NCBI RefSeq assembly: GCF_023078275.1
Contig: NC_062994.1
Location: 8,689,545 to 8,753,544 of the forward strand
DNA: 64,000 nt
DNA from: Leguminivora glycinivorella
Lineage: Eukaryota > Arthropoda > Insecta > Lepidoptera > Tortricidae
Reading direction: 5' to 3'
How positions within the stretch are numbered: position 1 is the first letter of the stretch; each line of letters begins with the position of its first letter. This document shows positions 54,060 to 63,815 of the stretch, piece by piece. The position numbers and the translations under genes are program-made. The notes under the pieces are model-generated. The model saw nothing but the letters and a program-made list of their open reading frames with translations, was not told the origin of the DNA and made no database searches.

Positions 54060-54965
54060 CAACCGAGCTTCGCTCGGTTCTGTCGTATCCTTGACATGTG
54101 TCGCCATCTAGTTCAAAAATGAATAGTACCTACATCGAGCGAAAGAATTCTCAGCCTTAACAACACAACTACTCCACACGAGATGGCGCGCATTTCGCCA
54201 CAAAAACTCAAATAGTGTATTTTCTATTCGTTTTAGCCTTGACCTGTGTCGCCATCTAGTGTTTGCAATAAATAGTACTTACTAGGGTGGATCAAAAAAA
54301 CACTTTTTTGGAATTAGCAAACCTAATAGTTACCAATCAATGACCCTTAGTCTATGAAGCCTTTGTGCAAAATTTCAGCTTTTTTAATCAACATCTTCAG
54401 CCCCCGCATTAGGTTTGAAATTTTGAAAATCTCATACAAACCTGAAAATTCAACTTTCAGATTTAAAAAAAATTTCGGCTGTATTATGTTAAGTATATGT
54501 TATTGATACATATCAATATAAGAAACTACCAAAAGTTGCGAAAATAACATCAAAAATCGCCAAAGTTCGCCTAGTTTTAGTACATTTGCCGAAATAGCCG
54601 CTAAAATACCGAAAATTTGCGATTTTTAACGCTATTTTCGCAACTTTTGGTAGTTTCTTATATTGATATGTATCAATAACATATACTTAACATAATACAG
54701 CCGAAATTTTTTTTAAATCTGAAAGTTGAATTTTCAGGTTTGTATGAGATTTTCGAAATTTCAAACCTAATGCGGGGGCTGAAGATGTTGATTAAAAAAG
54801 CTGAAATTTTGCACAAAGGCTTCATAGACTAAGGGTCATTGATTGATAACTATTAGGTTTGCTAATTCCAAAAAAGTGTTTTTTTGATCCACCCTAGTAC
54901 TTACATCGACTGAAAGAATTCTGTCTTAACAGTACAACTACTGCACACGAGATGGCGCGCGAAGA
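54060..54965 (+). repeat. Diverged tandem duplication (GTCGCCATCTAGT unit), one copy interrupted
   Basis: Unit 1 (about 54095-54190): TGTCGCCATCTAGTTCAAAA, AATAGTACCTACATCGAGCG, ACACGAGATGGCGCGC. Unit 2 begins TGTCGCCATCTAGTGTTTGC (54248) with AATAGTACTTAC, is interrupted by the foldback element, and resumes GTACTTACATCGACTGAAAG to ACACGAGATGGCGCGC (~54960). Confidence 0.8.
54283..54896. mobile_element. 614-bp near-perfect foldback element, hAT-like, 8-bp target duplication
   Basis: Starts TAGGGTGGATCAAAAAAACA and ends with the inverse TGTTTTTTTGATCCACCCTA; the arms (54283-~54553 and ~54627-54896) pair for ~270 bp with very few mismatches round a ~75-bp loop. The flanks are GTACTTAC (54275-54282) and GTACTTAC (54897-54904), an exact 8-bp duplication as for hAT elements. 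No coding capacity. A transcript through UBXN4 intron 3 would fold into a long hairpin. Confidence 0.9.
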
Positions 54966-55103
54966 AAAACGCATGAAAACTCGAAAATTCGCGTTTTCCG
55001 GGACCTAAGGATAAGTTAGACCGATTTTTCACCCCCAAAAACCCCCACATAACAAATTTCTGCGAAATCGTTAGAGCGGTTTCCGAGATCGTCAGTGTAA
55101 ATA

Positions 55104-55113
55104 AATATATATA

Positions 55114-55148
<35 letters not shown>

Positions 55149-55152
55149 ATAT
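55104..55152. repeat. (AAAT)n microsatellite
   Basis: About 10 uninterrupted AAAT units preceded by TATATATA. Confidence 0.95.
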
Positions 55153-55262
55153 ACAAGAATTGCTCGTTTAAAAGTATAAGATTAACTAGTATGGATAATG
55201 ATGGAGCGAGCTCGCCCAAAAATAAATCGTTTAATTTAAAATATTTTTTTTTTTTTTTTGAG

Positions 55263-55391
55263 ACAAAGAGAAGCCAGCGGTACCATCCAACATTAAGGAG
55301 CAGACGGCCAATCTGCTGGCATCTGAGTCCACCCCCTCCCCCGCACCGGGGGGGAGCAAAGTGCCCGATACAAAACCTGCGAAGGAACCAG
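55263..55391 (+). CDS. UBXN4: UBX domain-containing protein 4, coding exon 4
   Basis: A long T tract then GAG|ACAAAG gives the acceptor (an alternative AG six bases on also keeps frame). The donor is AACCAG|GTATTT. Phase 1 at both ends, matching exons 3 and 5. Encodes the low-complexity linker EKPAVPSNIKEQTANLLASE followed by Ser/Pro/Lys-rich residues, as expected between the thioredoxin-like domain and the coiled coil. Supported by phase and by GC contrast with flanking intron, not by strong homology. Confidence 0.65.
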
Positions 55392-56639
55392 GTATTTTAT
55401 TTAAATATTTTTTTTCCGTAACTGTTCCCACACTTCACTGGCTGTTATAAATGTTATATAACAGCAAAGACATGTAACTCCGTATAGACGGATAAAGTCT
55501 AAGAAAAAAACGCACCTTAAAGCCATAGAGAAAAAAGTACTGTGGCCTAGGTGGCGTTACACCTTTGGGGAACGCTCGGCTAGATGGCGCTAATAATAAT
55601 ATTTGACATTTTAACACATATCAAGCTAACATTATGGGCCAAATTGTCAAAACTGAGGTTCAAAAGTTTTAAGCTTGTGTCGAGAGATGGCAGTATATTA
55701 TGCACTGTGATTACAGATTTTACTTTAACAGTAACTCTCTATAATACTCGATCCTCTTTGATAACAGCACAGACCAACCCCTATAGACATCTATTACAAG
55801 ACGACTCGCGGTCGCCAGCCTTCCTAGTATTTGCACTGATATAAGCGCGGGCGCTCGCCGTGCCCGATCAGTATCGACCAAGTAACAGACCCGAAAGCAG
55901 CGCGTGTTTTTCGCACAAAAAAATTGGAAAAGGGTATTTTGATGCCTTAAAGATGTCCACCTGTAGTGTGGAAAGGTAACAAGAAGCTCAAATTTAAAAA
56001 CAGACGGCATTACATTCCACAAATAAGTCATATTTATAATTTATTCAGAGCCGGCATAGGTCAACTTACATTGGCCACTTACGCGTCAGTAGAGGGACAG
56101 TCATACTTCTGTCCCTTTTCATCTGGCGCGACTGCCCGCCGTCCTTGAAACGGCCAATCACAGCGCGCTTAACACATTCCCCGCCCGCTCCTCGCGCCCC
56201 AAACACTGGTGACTCGTATCGCGAACCAAATATACAAGACTGCCCACAGAACTTAATTTAGATAGAAGAAACAAATTCATATATTTGTATAGGGGCCGAG
56301 CGTGTCAAATTTTGTACTGAAGTTGATTCTTGCCTGTAATTTTAAATATGTCTCAGGCTCTTGATTGTTCATAATTTTTGTGTTGTTGCAATTGAATATC
56401 ACGTAACGAGGCATTTTTTATGTTTTGGTTGACTTCAACTTACAAAAATTGACGCCCGAAAGCTGCAAGCTGCGAGTAAAGACGGACAACTCAGTGGATT
56501 TCACTGAGTTCATTTGACACGCTGAGTAGATACGTTTGCTTGATCTATGGTATATATGACATCTGTGAGACTGCCACTCTATAGGAGGTTCTCTGTGGAT
56601 AACAGGGACACCGTAATATCCATATAATGCCATATATGC
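55392..56639. other. UBXN4 intron 4, mostly unassigned
   Basis: No gene recognised; 55550-55600 holds a GGTGGCGTTACACC...GATGGCGC repeat-like stretch, and 56080-56210 is GC-rich. Confidence 0.35.
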
Positions 56640-56765
56640 CGGGTCAGATGGCAGTCGCTTTCGTAAAACTTAGTGCCTATGCCAAATCTTGGGATTAGTT
56701 GTCAGAGCGGACCCCAGGCTCCCATGAGCGGCAAATGCCGGGATAACGCAAGGAGGATGATGCAC
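56640..56765 (+). mobile_element. SINE-B 3' half, immediately before UBXN4 exon 5
   Basis: ATGGCAGTCGCTTTCGTAAA, GGGATTAGTTGTCAGAGCGG, ATAACGCAAGGAGGATGATG. It ends ~14 bp before the exon 5 acceptor. Confidence 0.75.
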
Positions 56766-56779
56766 TTGTTTATTTACAG

Positions 56780-56909
56780 AACCGTCGGAGCCTGCGGCAA
56801 AAGTGGCCAAACTGGAGGATCAAGAAGTGGTGTGTAACGACGGAGTGTGTATACGGCGCCCACGCGCCGACGGCGCGGATCTAGCAAGGCTCCTGACGTT
56901 CCACAAAAG
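56780..56909 (+). CDS. UBXN4: UBX domain-containing protein 4, coding exon 5 (last in window)
   Basis: Acceptor TTTATTTACAG|AACCG continues the phase-1 frame from exon 4. Encodes EPSEPAAKVAKLEDQEVVCN, then GVCIRRPRADGADLARLL. The donor is CAAAAG|GTACAT, and that GTACAT is the start of the SINE-C microsatellite. I place it in UBXN4 by frame, order and coding-like composition; direct homology is weak. The next exon must lie beyond the Ty3 element. Confidence 0.6.
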
Positions 56910-57118
56910 GTACATACATACATACATACATACAATCACGCCTTTATCCCATAAAAGGGTAGGCAGAGCACATGAAACTACTAAAGTTACAGTGCCACTC
57001 TTGGCAAATCAGGGGTTGAAAGAAAACGAAAATGTGACATTGCAGTGACAGGTTGCCAGCCTCTCGCCTACGCCACAGTTTAACCCATATCCCACAATCG
57101 ACTTCTACGACACCCACT
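56910..57118 (+). mobile_element. SINE-C, abutting UBXN4 exon 5
   Basis: (ACAT)n from the first base of the intron, then AATCACGCCTTTATCCCATA, GTAGGCAGAGCACATGAAAC, TTCTACGACACCCAC. Confidence 0.75.
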
Positions 57119-57479
57119 AAAAACCGAAAAAAAAAACTACCTATACTATTTTTCACCTTAGATGAGTTTGGAGACCCTTCCAAAAATTGTAAATTACGCA
57201 TACTATGTTCGCAAAATATTTTTGAAAAATAATTTATACTTTGACGAAAAATAATAAAGATAGCAGCCTAGCGGCACAGTATAATAAAGAGTACTATCGT
57301 ACAGTATGGCCACTCCCGCTCCCCGCTGAAAGTGCCGCCAACCTCCTCTCGGTTACCTCACAGTTACCGCCTGTCAAAAATGCGAACAGTCGACCTGTCA
57401 TATCTCACTCATACAAGCATAGTACGCGTTCACCTACACGAGCTTAGACTGTGTGCTAGGAACGCGCCTCTTTCATATA
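57119..57479. other. UBXN4 intron 5, unassigned
   Basis: GC-rich stretch 57300-57440 (CACTCCCGCTCCCCGCTGAA) reads open from 57241 to 57447 but lacks splice context and homology. Probably repeat-derived. Confidence 0.35.
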
Positions 57480-57765
57480 TTTGATCGCCAGTGTCTGAGG
57501 TGTGCTAGCGGTGAGTGCGTGCGACTTTCATTCCGGAGGTCGCGGGTTCTAACCCCGGCTCGCGCCAATGACTTTTTCGAAACGTATGCGCGAAATGTCA
57601 TTTGATACCTATTTGCCAGTCACTTTTCGGTGAAGGAAAACATCGTGAGGAAACCGGACTAATCCCAATAAGGACTAGTTACTCTTCGGGTTGGAAGGTC
57701 AGATGGCATTCGCTTTCGCAAAAACTAGTGCCTACGCCAAGGAAGATGATGATGATAACAATAAA
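57480..57765 (+). mobile_element. SINE-B, head plus body
   Basis: tRNA-like head with GTGCTAGCGGTGAGTGCGTG (A-box region) and GGTCGCGGGTTCTAACCCCG (B-box GGTTCTAACCC), then body ATCGTGAGGAAACCGGACTA, GGTCAGATGGCATTCGCTTT and tail GATGATGATGATAAC. Confidence 0.8.
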
Positions 57766-57782
57766 GAAAATTAAATAAATAA

Positions 57783-57896
57783 ATATTGGGGACATCTTAC
57801 ACAGATCAACTTAGCCCCAAACTAAGCAAAGCTTGTACTATGGGTGCTAAGCGACGATATACATACTTAAATAGATAAATACATACTTATTACATA
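57783..57896 (-). mobile_element. SINE-A body, cut by the LTR element
   Basis: ACAGATCAACTTAGCCCCAA, TGCTAAGCGACGATATAC, ATAGATAAATACATACTTAT; it stops at 57896 where TGTTAAC begins. The missing head should lie beyond the other LTR, outside the window. Confidence 0.65.
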
Positions 57897-58218
57897 TGTT
57901 AACTATCGATGACAAAGGATGGCAGCCGACGATGGTGAATTCCAAATAAAACTGAGAAATCTATGACACGTGTTTATTCACAAAACGTTTAGATGTTAAC
58001 ACCTTGAATTATTCCACAGTAATGGCCGTCGAATCACATTATTCTAGGCTTTTATATTTTTACCAATTATTAAAAAGTATCATTGCCATAAATAATTAAA
58101 CCAATCTACCTTCGACCTTCCTTACATTAATAAAGCCATGAGAATAAGTGGGTACAACTATACCGATATATTCTAAAACACCCGCAGCTTATTCAACTTG
58201 TATTTATGAAAGTTAACA
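57897..58218 (-). repeat. Probable 3' LTR (322 bp)
   Basis: Bounded by TGTTAAC (57897) and GTTAACA (58212-58218), a 7-bp inverted terminus with TG...CA ends. On the minus strand an AATAAA lies ~75 bp before the outer end. Just inside, the minus strand is GGCAGGAAGG, a short purine stretch. Cannot be confirmed without the second LTR. Confidence 0.5.
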
Positions 58219-58494
58219 GTCGGCCTTCCTGCCAAGCTACGTCCTCGTGGCTTTATTGTTTATATAAAATCATTATTAAGTAACACACGTTTTATAGATT
58301 ATAATTATTTTGATAACATACATTTATAAAGTTCATAAATGCATAATTATTTAAACCATAATAGTGTTATAAGCATTAACAATAATCATTGACAATAAAT
58401 AAATATGAAAACAATACTTTTAAATATAATAATTTTACTGCATATAACTCCAACATATTCAGATTAAGAATTATATAAGTACATTGAGTATCAT

Positions 58495-58790
58495 TGGGAT
58501 TCTATTGAATCTCCTTAAAACTTGGATCAGTAATGGGAACCCCTTCATGTTTCCTTATACTGCCCAACATAATTTTTAAACGGCTAGGATCAGTAATGGG
58601 AACCCCTTCCTGTTTCCTTATACTGTCCGCAATGATTCTATCGAATCTTTAACTATTTATCAGTAATGGGAAACCCTGCCTGTTTCCTTATACTGTGTAA
58701 AGTCATGAAGTAATTCTATTGAATCCTCCAAATCAATCACATAGCTAATCAGTAATGGGAAATCCTTCTTGTTTCCTTATACTATAAAAC
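58495..58790 (-). repeat. Four ~37-bp polypurine-containing repeats downstream of pol
   Basis: ATCAGTAATGGGAACCCCTT with CCTGTTTCCTTATACTG occurs at about 58527, 58589, 58659 and 58748, spaced 62, 70 and 89 bp, with ATTCTATTGAATC between some of them. On the element's sense strand each is purine-rich (AAGGAAACAGGAAGGGG). Confidence 0.85.
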
Positions 58791-58875
58791 GTACATTAAA
58801 CAATTCAGCATTAATATAAATTGAATTATTTGCCACTCACTATCACCTTTATTTAATGTTTTCTTAAATTACAAT

Positions 58876-61728
58876 TTAGTCAGACAAAGTCATATCATTA
58901 TCGCTACTGTCTGCAGCCCTATTAAATACCAGCCAGGGTAGCATTTTGTCCACGGAAACTATACTCTTAAAAGGGCGGTTATTTTTCCTAGACAGCGGGG
59001 TATCACGAATCTCATATCGATCGTGATCTAGGACTTGTGTTATACGATAGGGTCCCTGAAATCGAGGTACCAACTTTCGACTTTGGCCACTCGCAGGTAT
59101 TTCCCTTTCAACGCGGACTAAATCTCCTAGATTAAATTTTACTATCTTTCTATGCTTATCGTATCTCTCCTTCTGTTTTTGCTGATTTTTCTGGACATAC
59201 TCCGCTACCTCTTCTCGTACAGTTTCAAGGTTTGACGTGTTTGCATTATCATTACCTAAACTCGAATTTAAAAGAGCATCACTTCTTCCCGTTAATTGGA
59301 AACCAAATAACACTTCCGATGGAGTTTTACCCGTCCCTTGATTGATAGTGTTATTTAGTCCCCATTGTACCTTAGAAACTGTCTCATCCCAAGCATTTTC
59401 CGGTTTTCCGTAATTTGCCGCTGTGAGCGCTCCCAGTATGGTTCTATTGTAGCGCTCTACCTGCCCGTTCGCACGCGGTGTAGCGACAGCATTAAGCACG
59501 TGCTTTATTCCCAGAGATGCTACAAACGACTTGAATCGCTTTGAAGTAAAACCACTACCCCTGTCAGAAATTATTCTCGTTGGGGTTTTGAACAAGTCAA
59601 AATAATGTTCAAGAGCTTTAATAGAGGTAGTTGATTTAGTGTTTTTAACCGGTACCAATACGATAAATTTAGTGAACGCGTCGATGATAACAAACAAATA
59701 CACATTACCGCGCTTGCTCTTAACAAATGGTCCTAAGTGATCGAAATGTAAAGAATGAAATGGAGATTCTACCTTGGGGATAGAATGCAGTTCACCTGCT
59801 TTCTTTCCCCCTTGACTCTTGGAGTATGCGCATTCTAAACAGCTTTGAACATATTTCTTTACAAATCGATTCATCTTAGGCCACCAATATTGACTTTTTA
59901 TCTTGTGTAGTGTCTTATCATACCCAAAATGGCCTATATCGTCATGGTTGGATTTTAAGATCTGCCACCTAACCCCTTTTGGCACCACCCAGCGTTCGCC
60001 ACTTTCTGTTTTACGGTAAAGCAGACCGCGTTTAACGACATAATTAGATTTAATATCAGGGACACTATCCAATGAGGAATCATTTAAGATTTCCATAGTA
60101 CGTTTGATTTCAGAATCGTTCTGCTGAACCGTTGTAATCCAATCGACAGATGTATCTCTAACTTCGCATATTCTAACGTCATATTCTACTACTACTGCTG
60201 CTGGGTCAACAGGATTGCGGCTAAGCGCATCTACATGCTGCATGCTAGTGCCGGGCCTATATTCCATATCAAAATCGTATTCTTGCATGATATTCCACCA
60301 ACGAGCCACTCTGGGTATCATATCTCTTTTTTCCAGAGTTGCTCTCAGTGAGTTACAGTCCGTGATAATTTTAAAATGTAACCCTAGTAGATAAACCCGA
60401 AAACGTTGTAAGGAGCAGACAACAGCTAACGTTTCCAAATCGTACGACGTAAAATGTTGCTCTTCGGGCGAGGTTTGGCGACTATAATACGCGACTGCTT
60501 TAAACGGACTATTTGAATTTTCTCTTTGTAACAATATACCCCCCAATCCGCTCTTACTCGCGTCCGTATGTACTTGCGTTTCAAAAGTTGGGTTATAAAA
60601 TGCTAAAACGGGACGTTCGATTAATACGTTACGTAGCGTATTGAATGCACTTTCTTCGGTTTCGCCCCATTTCCACTTTGAATCCTTTTTTAATAATTGT
60701 GTTAGCGGTCTAGCAATCACCGAAAAGCCCTGCACAAATCGCCTAAAAAAGCTCGCAAGACCTATAAACTGTCTAACGTTATGCTGATCCTGTGGCCTTG
60801 GAAAATTCTTAACCGCATCAATCTTCCGGCTACCAGGCTTGATCCCATCCGCACTAATGTCAAAACCTAGATAATCTATATTCTTTCTAAAGAAATGACA
60901 TTTTGAAAGTTTCAAAGTTAATCCGGCTTCTTTGAACAATGAAAGAACGTGACGCAAATCGTCTAGCCCGGTGTTAATGTCTGTAGACGGAATCACTATA
61001 TCGTCCATATAGGCGAACGCGTTTTTAAACCTAGAGTTACCTAGTATTTTGTTTATGGTACGTTGGAAGGTAGATGGCGCGTTAACAAGGCCAAACGGCA
61101 TACGATTAAATTCAAAATGGCCGTCTGGGGTCACAAAGGCTGTTAGTGGTTTAGACTTTTCAGACATTGGGATCTGGTAATAACCAGATGCCAAGTCCAG
61201 TGTTGTGTAGTATTTGAATCCAGCTAAATTATCGATTTGGTCTTCGATTCTTGGCATTGGATAATGTTCCTTGACTGTATTTTTATTAAGTTTCCTAAAG
61301 TCCACGCACATACGTGTCTCGCCTGTTTTTTTCTTGACTAAGACTATTGGCGAGGCAAACTCCGAACACGACTCTCGTACTATACCGCACTTCTCTAAAT
61401 CACTAACGATTTGCCTGACAGTTTCTCTTTCCGTATGAGACAGTCTGTAAGGCCGATAGACAACTGGGGTTGAATCCTTTAAGCGAATTTCCATTTCAGA
61501 AACATTGGTGCAACCAATCTCACTAGTATTGAAAGCAAAACATTCTCTATACTCGTTTAATAATGAGGTTAATTTCGTTAAATGAGTTGGATCTAAATCA
61601 GTATCTACTAACAGGTCTTTAGAATGAATATCTACCTTATCGGAATCATCACTACATGTTTCTATCAAATTTACTCGTAATACGTTCACTGGGCAAGAAC
61701 GAACTAACAGTGTATCTTTCGGCATCAC
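58876..61728 (-). CDS. Ty3-type pol: reverse transcriptase, RNase H, integrase
   Basis: A 950-codon intact frame. Reverse transcriptase blocks run from the VKKKTGETRMCVDFRKLN region to YMDDIVI (~residue 240, catalytic DD). RNase H follows with TDASKSGLGG (~386). Integrase has the zinc HHCC (HX4H then CLEC, ~594-630) and catalytic D, D, E at ~663 (HFDHLG), ~721 (ISDRGSGF) and ~758 (GQVERYN). There is no chromodomain that I can see; the C-terminus ends soon after a GPYRI-type strand. RT before integrase means Ty3 order. The frame is cut from the protease part by TAA at 61751. The longest frame opens at GTG 61728, an arbitrary start. Confidence 0.9.
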   Translation of the reverse strand: MMPKDTLLVRSCPVNVLRVNLIETCSDDSDKVDIHSKDLLVDTDLDPTHLTKLTSLLNEYRECFAFNTSEIGCTNVSEMEIRLKDSTPVVYRPYRLSHTERETVRQIVSDLEKCGIVRESCSEFASPIVLVKKKTGETRMCVDFRKLNKNTVKEHYPMPRIEDQIDNLAGFKYYTTLDLASGYYQIPMSEKSKPLTAFVTPDGHFEFNRMPFGLVNAPSTFQRTINKILGNSRFKNAFAYMDDIVIPSTDINTGLDDLRHVLSLFKEAGLTLKLSKCHFFRKNIDYLGFDISADGIKPGSRKIDAVKNFPRPQDQHNVRQFIGLASFFRRFVQGFSVIARPLTQLLKKDSKWKWGETEESAFNTLRNVLIERPVLAFYNPTFETQVHTDASKSGLGGILLQRENSNSPFKAVAYYSRQTSPEEQHFTSYDLETLAVVCSLQRFRVYLLGLHFKIITDCNSLRATLEKRDMIPRVARWWNIMQEYDFDMEYRPGTSMQHVDALSRNPVDPAAVVVEYDVRICEVRDTSVDWITTVQQNDSEIKRTMEILNDSSLDSVPDIKSNYVVKRGLLYRKTESGERWVVPKGVRWQILKSNHDDIGHFGYDKTLHKIKSQYWWPKMNRFVKKYVQSCLECAYSKSQGGKKAGELHSIPKVESPFHSLHFDHLGPFVKSKRGNVYLFVIIDAFTKFIVLVPVKNTKSTTSIKALEHYFDLFKTPTRIISDRGSGFTSKRFKSFVASLGIKHVLNAVATPRANGQVERYNRTILGALTAANYGKPENAWDETVSKVQWGLNNTINQGTGKTPSEVLFGFQLTGRSDALLNSSLGNDNANTSNLETVREEVAEYVQKNQQKQKERYDKHRKIVKFNLGDLVRVEREIPASGQSRKLVPRFQGPYRITQVLDHDRYEIRDTPLSRKNNRPFKSIVSVDKMLPWLVFNRAADSSDNDMTLSD

Positions 61729-61749
61729 AAACTGTCTAGACGGAAACCC

Positions 61750-62088
61750 TTAAATAGTGATCTGACCTTTACCATTGTCGATCCGACAATAATCACGACA
61801 CAATTCATATTCTTTACGTGGCTCCTGTCTCAATTGCTGTTCAATTAGAAGCTCGCCAGTAAACACTGGCTTAGAATAAACGTCTACCGTACTATCACCA
61901 TCAATTTTAGTGTCTTCGTTAGCATAGAGTAGTATTTTATCCGCTTTTTTACTGGTATCAATAACAATGACTGCTTCATGCGTCTTTACGAAAGTGATAT
62001 GACTCTGTTCCGTATATGAGTGTCCTACAAGTAAAGGTACCGATAAAAACTCGTCTGGCACTATGAAAAGAGGGACTGTAGCACCCAC
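61750..62088 (-). pseudogene. Ty3-type protease C-terminal part and linker
   Basis: Continues the protease fold after the frameshift (LFIVPDEFLSVPLLVGHSYT, a typical late strand of retroviral-type aspartic proteases) and stops at TAA 61751, a stop that is in frame with the pol part. Confidence 0.7.
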
Positions 62089-63815
62089 CCCTCAATGGAT
62101 ATATCGACGGTACATTTACCTACAGGCTTTACAATACCTTTACCAAAACCATGTAGAACAGGAAGGTCATCAAAACTTATGTTTAAAAACTTATTTGCAT
62201 CAGACATCCGCATCATAGTGCATCCCGCGCCGAAATCTATAAAACAAGCAAACTCTCTACCATTTACTAAAGCAGTTTTATAATATTTCTTGTCATCCTT
62301 ATTAGGACAGCTAATTAAATTAATCGATTTTTGTTCGGCTACCGATGGTTTATTGTTCGGGTTCTTAGTGTAACAATATTCGGACGAGTGTCCTAGTTTT
62401 GAGCACGATTCACATTTCTTTTGCGGTTGCTTGCATTTGAAGCTCGGGTGACCTTCCTCTCCACAGTTATAACATTTTAAAACCTTATTATCTTTATTAG
62501 TTTTCACGAACGGTTTTGATTTTGCCGTCGAATCAGAAGCAGAAGATGGTTTAGTGTAGGGTCTCTCAGATCTTTTAATTGATTTTACACTCCGCAAATA
62601 AACTAATAATTTATCTGGATCAGTAAATTGAGCAGCTTCTGCTCCTGTTCGTACGGACCTATCATCAATACCCAGTAAGATACAATCTACGGCGTCTTTT
62701 CCGGACAATCTACATCTATGTAACAAAATCATTTTATCGTAAAAATAATTCTCAAGTGAATCACCGAATTTTGCTCGCAAGTTTAACATTTCGGTTAATA
62801 AAATACCGTAATTTTCAATACTTGGAAAAGCAGTTTTTAATTTAACCTGCCACTCTTCCCATGTATATTTCATACTAGGTAAGGACTGGTACCAACGCTG
62901 GGCTACCCCGCTTAATTTAGGCAACGCATAGTGGAGTACTTCGGGTTCAGACCAATTATAGATAGCAGCACACTCGTTCACTTTATTAAGCCACATATCT
63001 ATAGTTTGACTACTTTTGCTTGGATCAAACTCCGGAACTGCGCTGGTAGCAACAGGATATCTCACAGATGACTTAGAGTTAGCATTTTCAGCTTTCATTA
63101 TTTTAATAAATTCTTTAAATACGTCTGCTACATCCTGCGGCTCACCGCGCTGCTCAGAAATGAAAGACTGCGTTTGATTGTTGCTGCCATCTACAATTTC
63201 GTTATTTTGAACTCGATTTAAATGAGAAGGCAATAGAATCATACTCGCGTTCTCATTTGAACTACTATTATTTGCATTTGTTTGTCCGGCATGAGACCTA
63301 GTCATTGAGATACGAGGTTGCAATCGATTACCTCCCCTAGCCCTATCGTACCGCTCATCATCCATATGTGGACTACGAGATCTACCGTTATGCAAAGCTT
63401 CGGTCGTCCTTCGGTTCACACTACGAGATCTCCGACCTCCACTTCGGCTACCCCGGAGCCTAGCATAATACCTATGTTCACTAATCGTTCTGCGACTGCT
63501 TCTACGATGACTACATGAACGTCTCGTACCTCTGGAACGGCTGCGTGTTGGTCGCTCCGCTGTGCGTCGACACCGTGACCTCCCGTGGTCCCTCCGGTGG
63601 CTGCACGTTCGGTAGGAGTCCCGCCGCTGCCGGCTGCGTGACCTGGAGCCGCGCCGCTGCTGGCTGCGTGACCTCCTGGAGCCGTGACTGCGCCGGTCGT
63701 CCGGTGGCCGGCTGCGCCGCCGACTCTGCCTCTGCTGGCGCCCTCCGCCCTCATCTGGCGTCGCCAGTCGTCGCTCAGTGGGTGTCTCGTTCATGGCTGA
63801 AACGGATAATTGCAT
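62061..63815 (-). CDS. Ty3-type gag with SR-rich N-terminus, two zinc knuckles and start of protease
   Basis: A 584-codon frame. Residues ~28-160 are Arg/Ser-rich with many RS and SR dipeptides. Residues ~230-420 form the capsid-like part (WLNKVNECAAIYNWSE, then RWYQSL). Two CX2CX4HX4C knuckles follow (CYNCGEEGHPSFKC at ~448 and CESCSKLGHSSEYC), and then the aspartic protease active site FIDFGAGCTMM (~526). The frame ends wrongly at 62063 because of a one-base shift in a G-rich stretch near 62085-62095. The start at 63815 is the first Met after non-coding leader; a second Met eight residues on is also possible. Confidence 0.85.
   Translation of the reverse strand: MQLSVSAMNETPTERRLATPDEGGGRQQRQSRRRSRPPDDRRSHGSRRSRSQQRRGSRSRSRQRRDSYRTCSHRRDHGRSRCRRTAERPTRSRSRGTRRSCSHRRSSRRTISEHRYYARLRGSRSGGRRSRSVNRRTTEALHNGRSRSPHMDDERYDRARGGNRLQPRISMTRSHAGQTNANNSSSNENASMILLPSHLNRVQNNEIVDGSNNQTQSFISEQRGEPQDVADVFKEFIKIMKAENANSKSSVRYPVATSAVPEFDPSKSSQTIDMWLNKVNECAAIYNWSEPEVLHYALPKLSGVAQRWYQSLPSMKYTWEEWQVKLKTAFPSIENYGILLTEMLNLRAKFGDSLENYFYDKMILLHRCRLSGKDAVDCILLGIDDRSVRTGAEAAQFTDPDKLLVYLRSVKSIKRSERPYTKPSSASDSTAKSKPFVKTNKDNKVLKCYNCGEEGHPSFKCKQPQKKCESCSKLGHSSEYCYTKNPNNKPSVAEQKSINLISCPNKDDKKYYKTALVNGREFACFIDFGAGCTMMRMSDANKFLNISFDDLPVLHGFGKGIVKPVGKCTVDISIEGWVLQSLFS

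Noticed and set aside
57241..57447. Possible sixth UBXN4 exon
   Set aside because: No acceptor or donor in a matching phase and no coiled-coil or UBX-like sequence; looks like repeat DNA.
58495..58790. CRISPR-like spaced repeats
   Set aside because: Only four imperfect copies with uneven spacing in the 3' region of a retrotransposon.
58876..61728. Host gene derived from integrase or reverse transcriptase
   Set aside because: Neighbouring gag and protease, an LTR-like end and nearby inactivating changes show an ordinary decayed retrotransposon.
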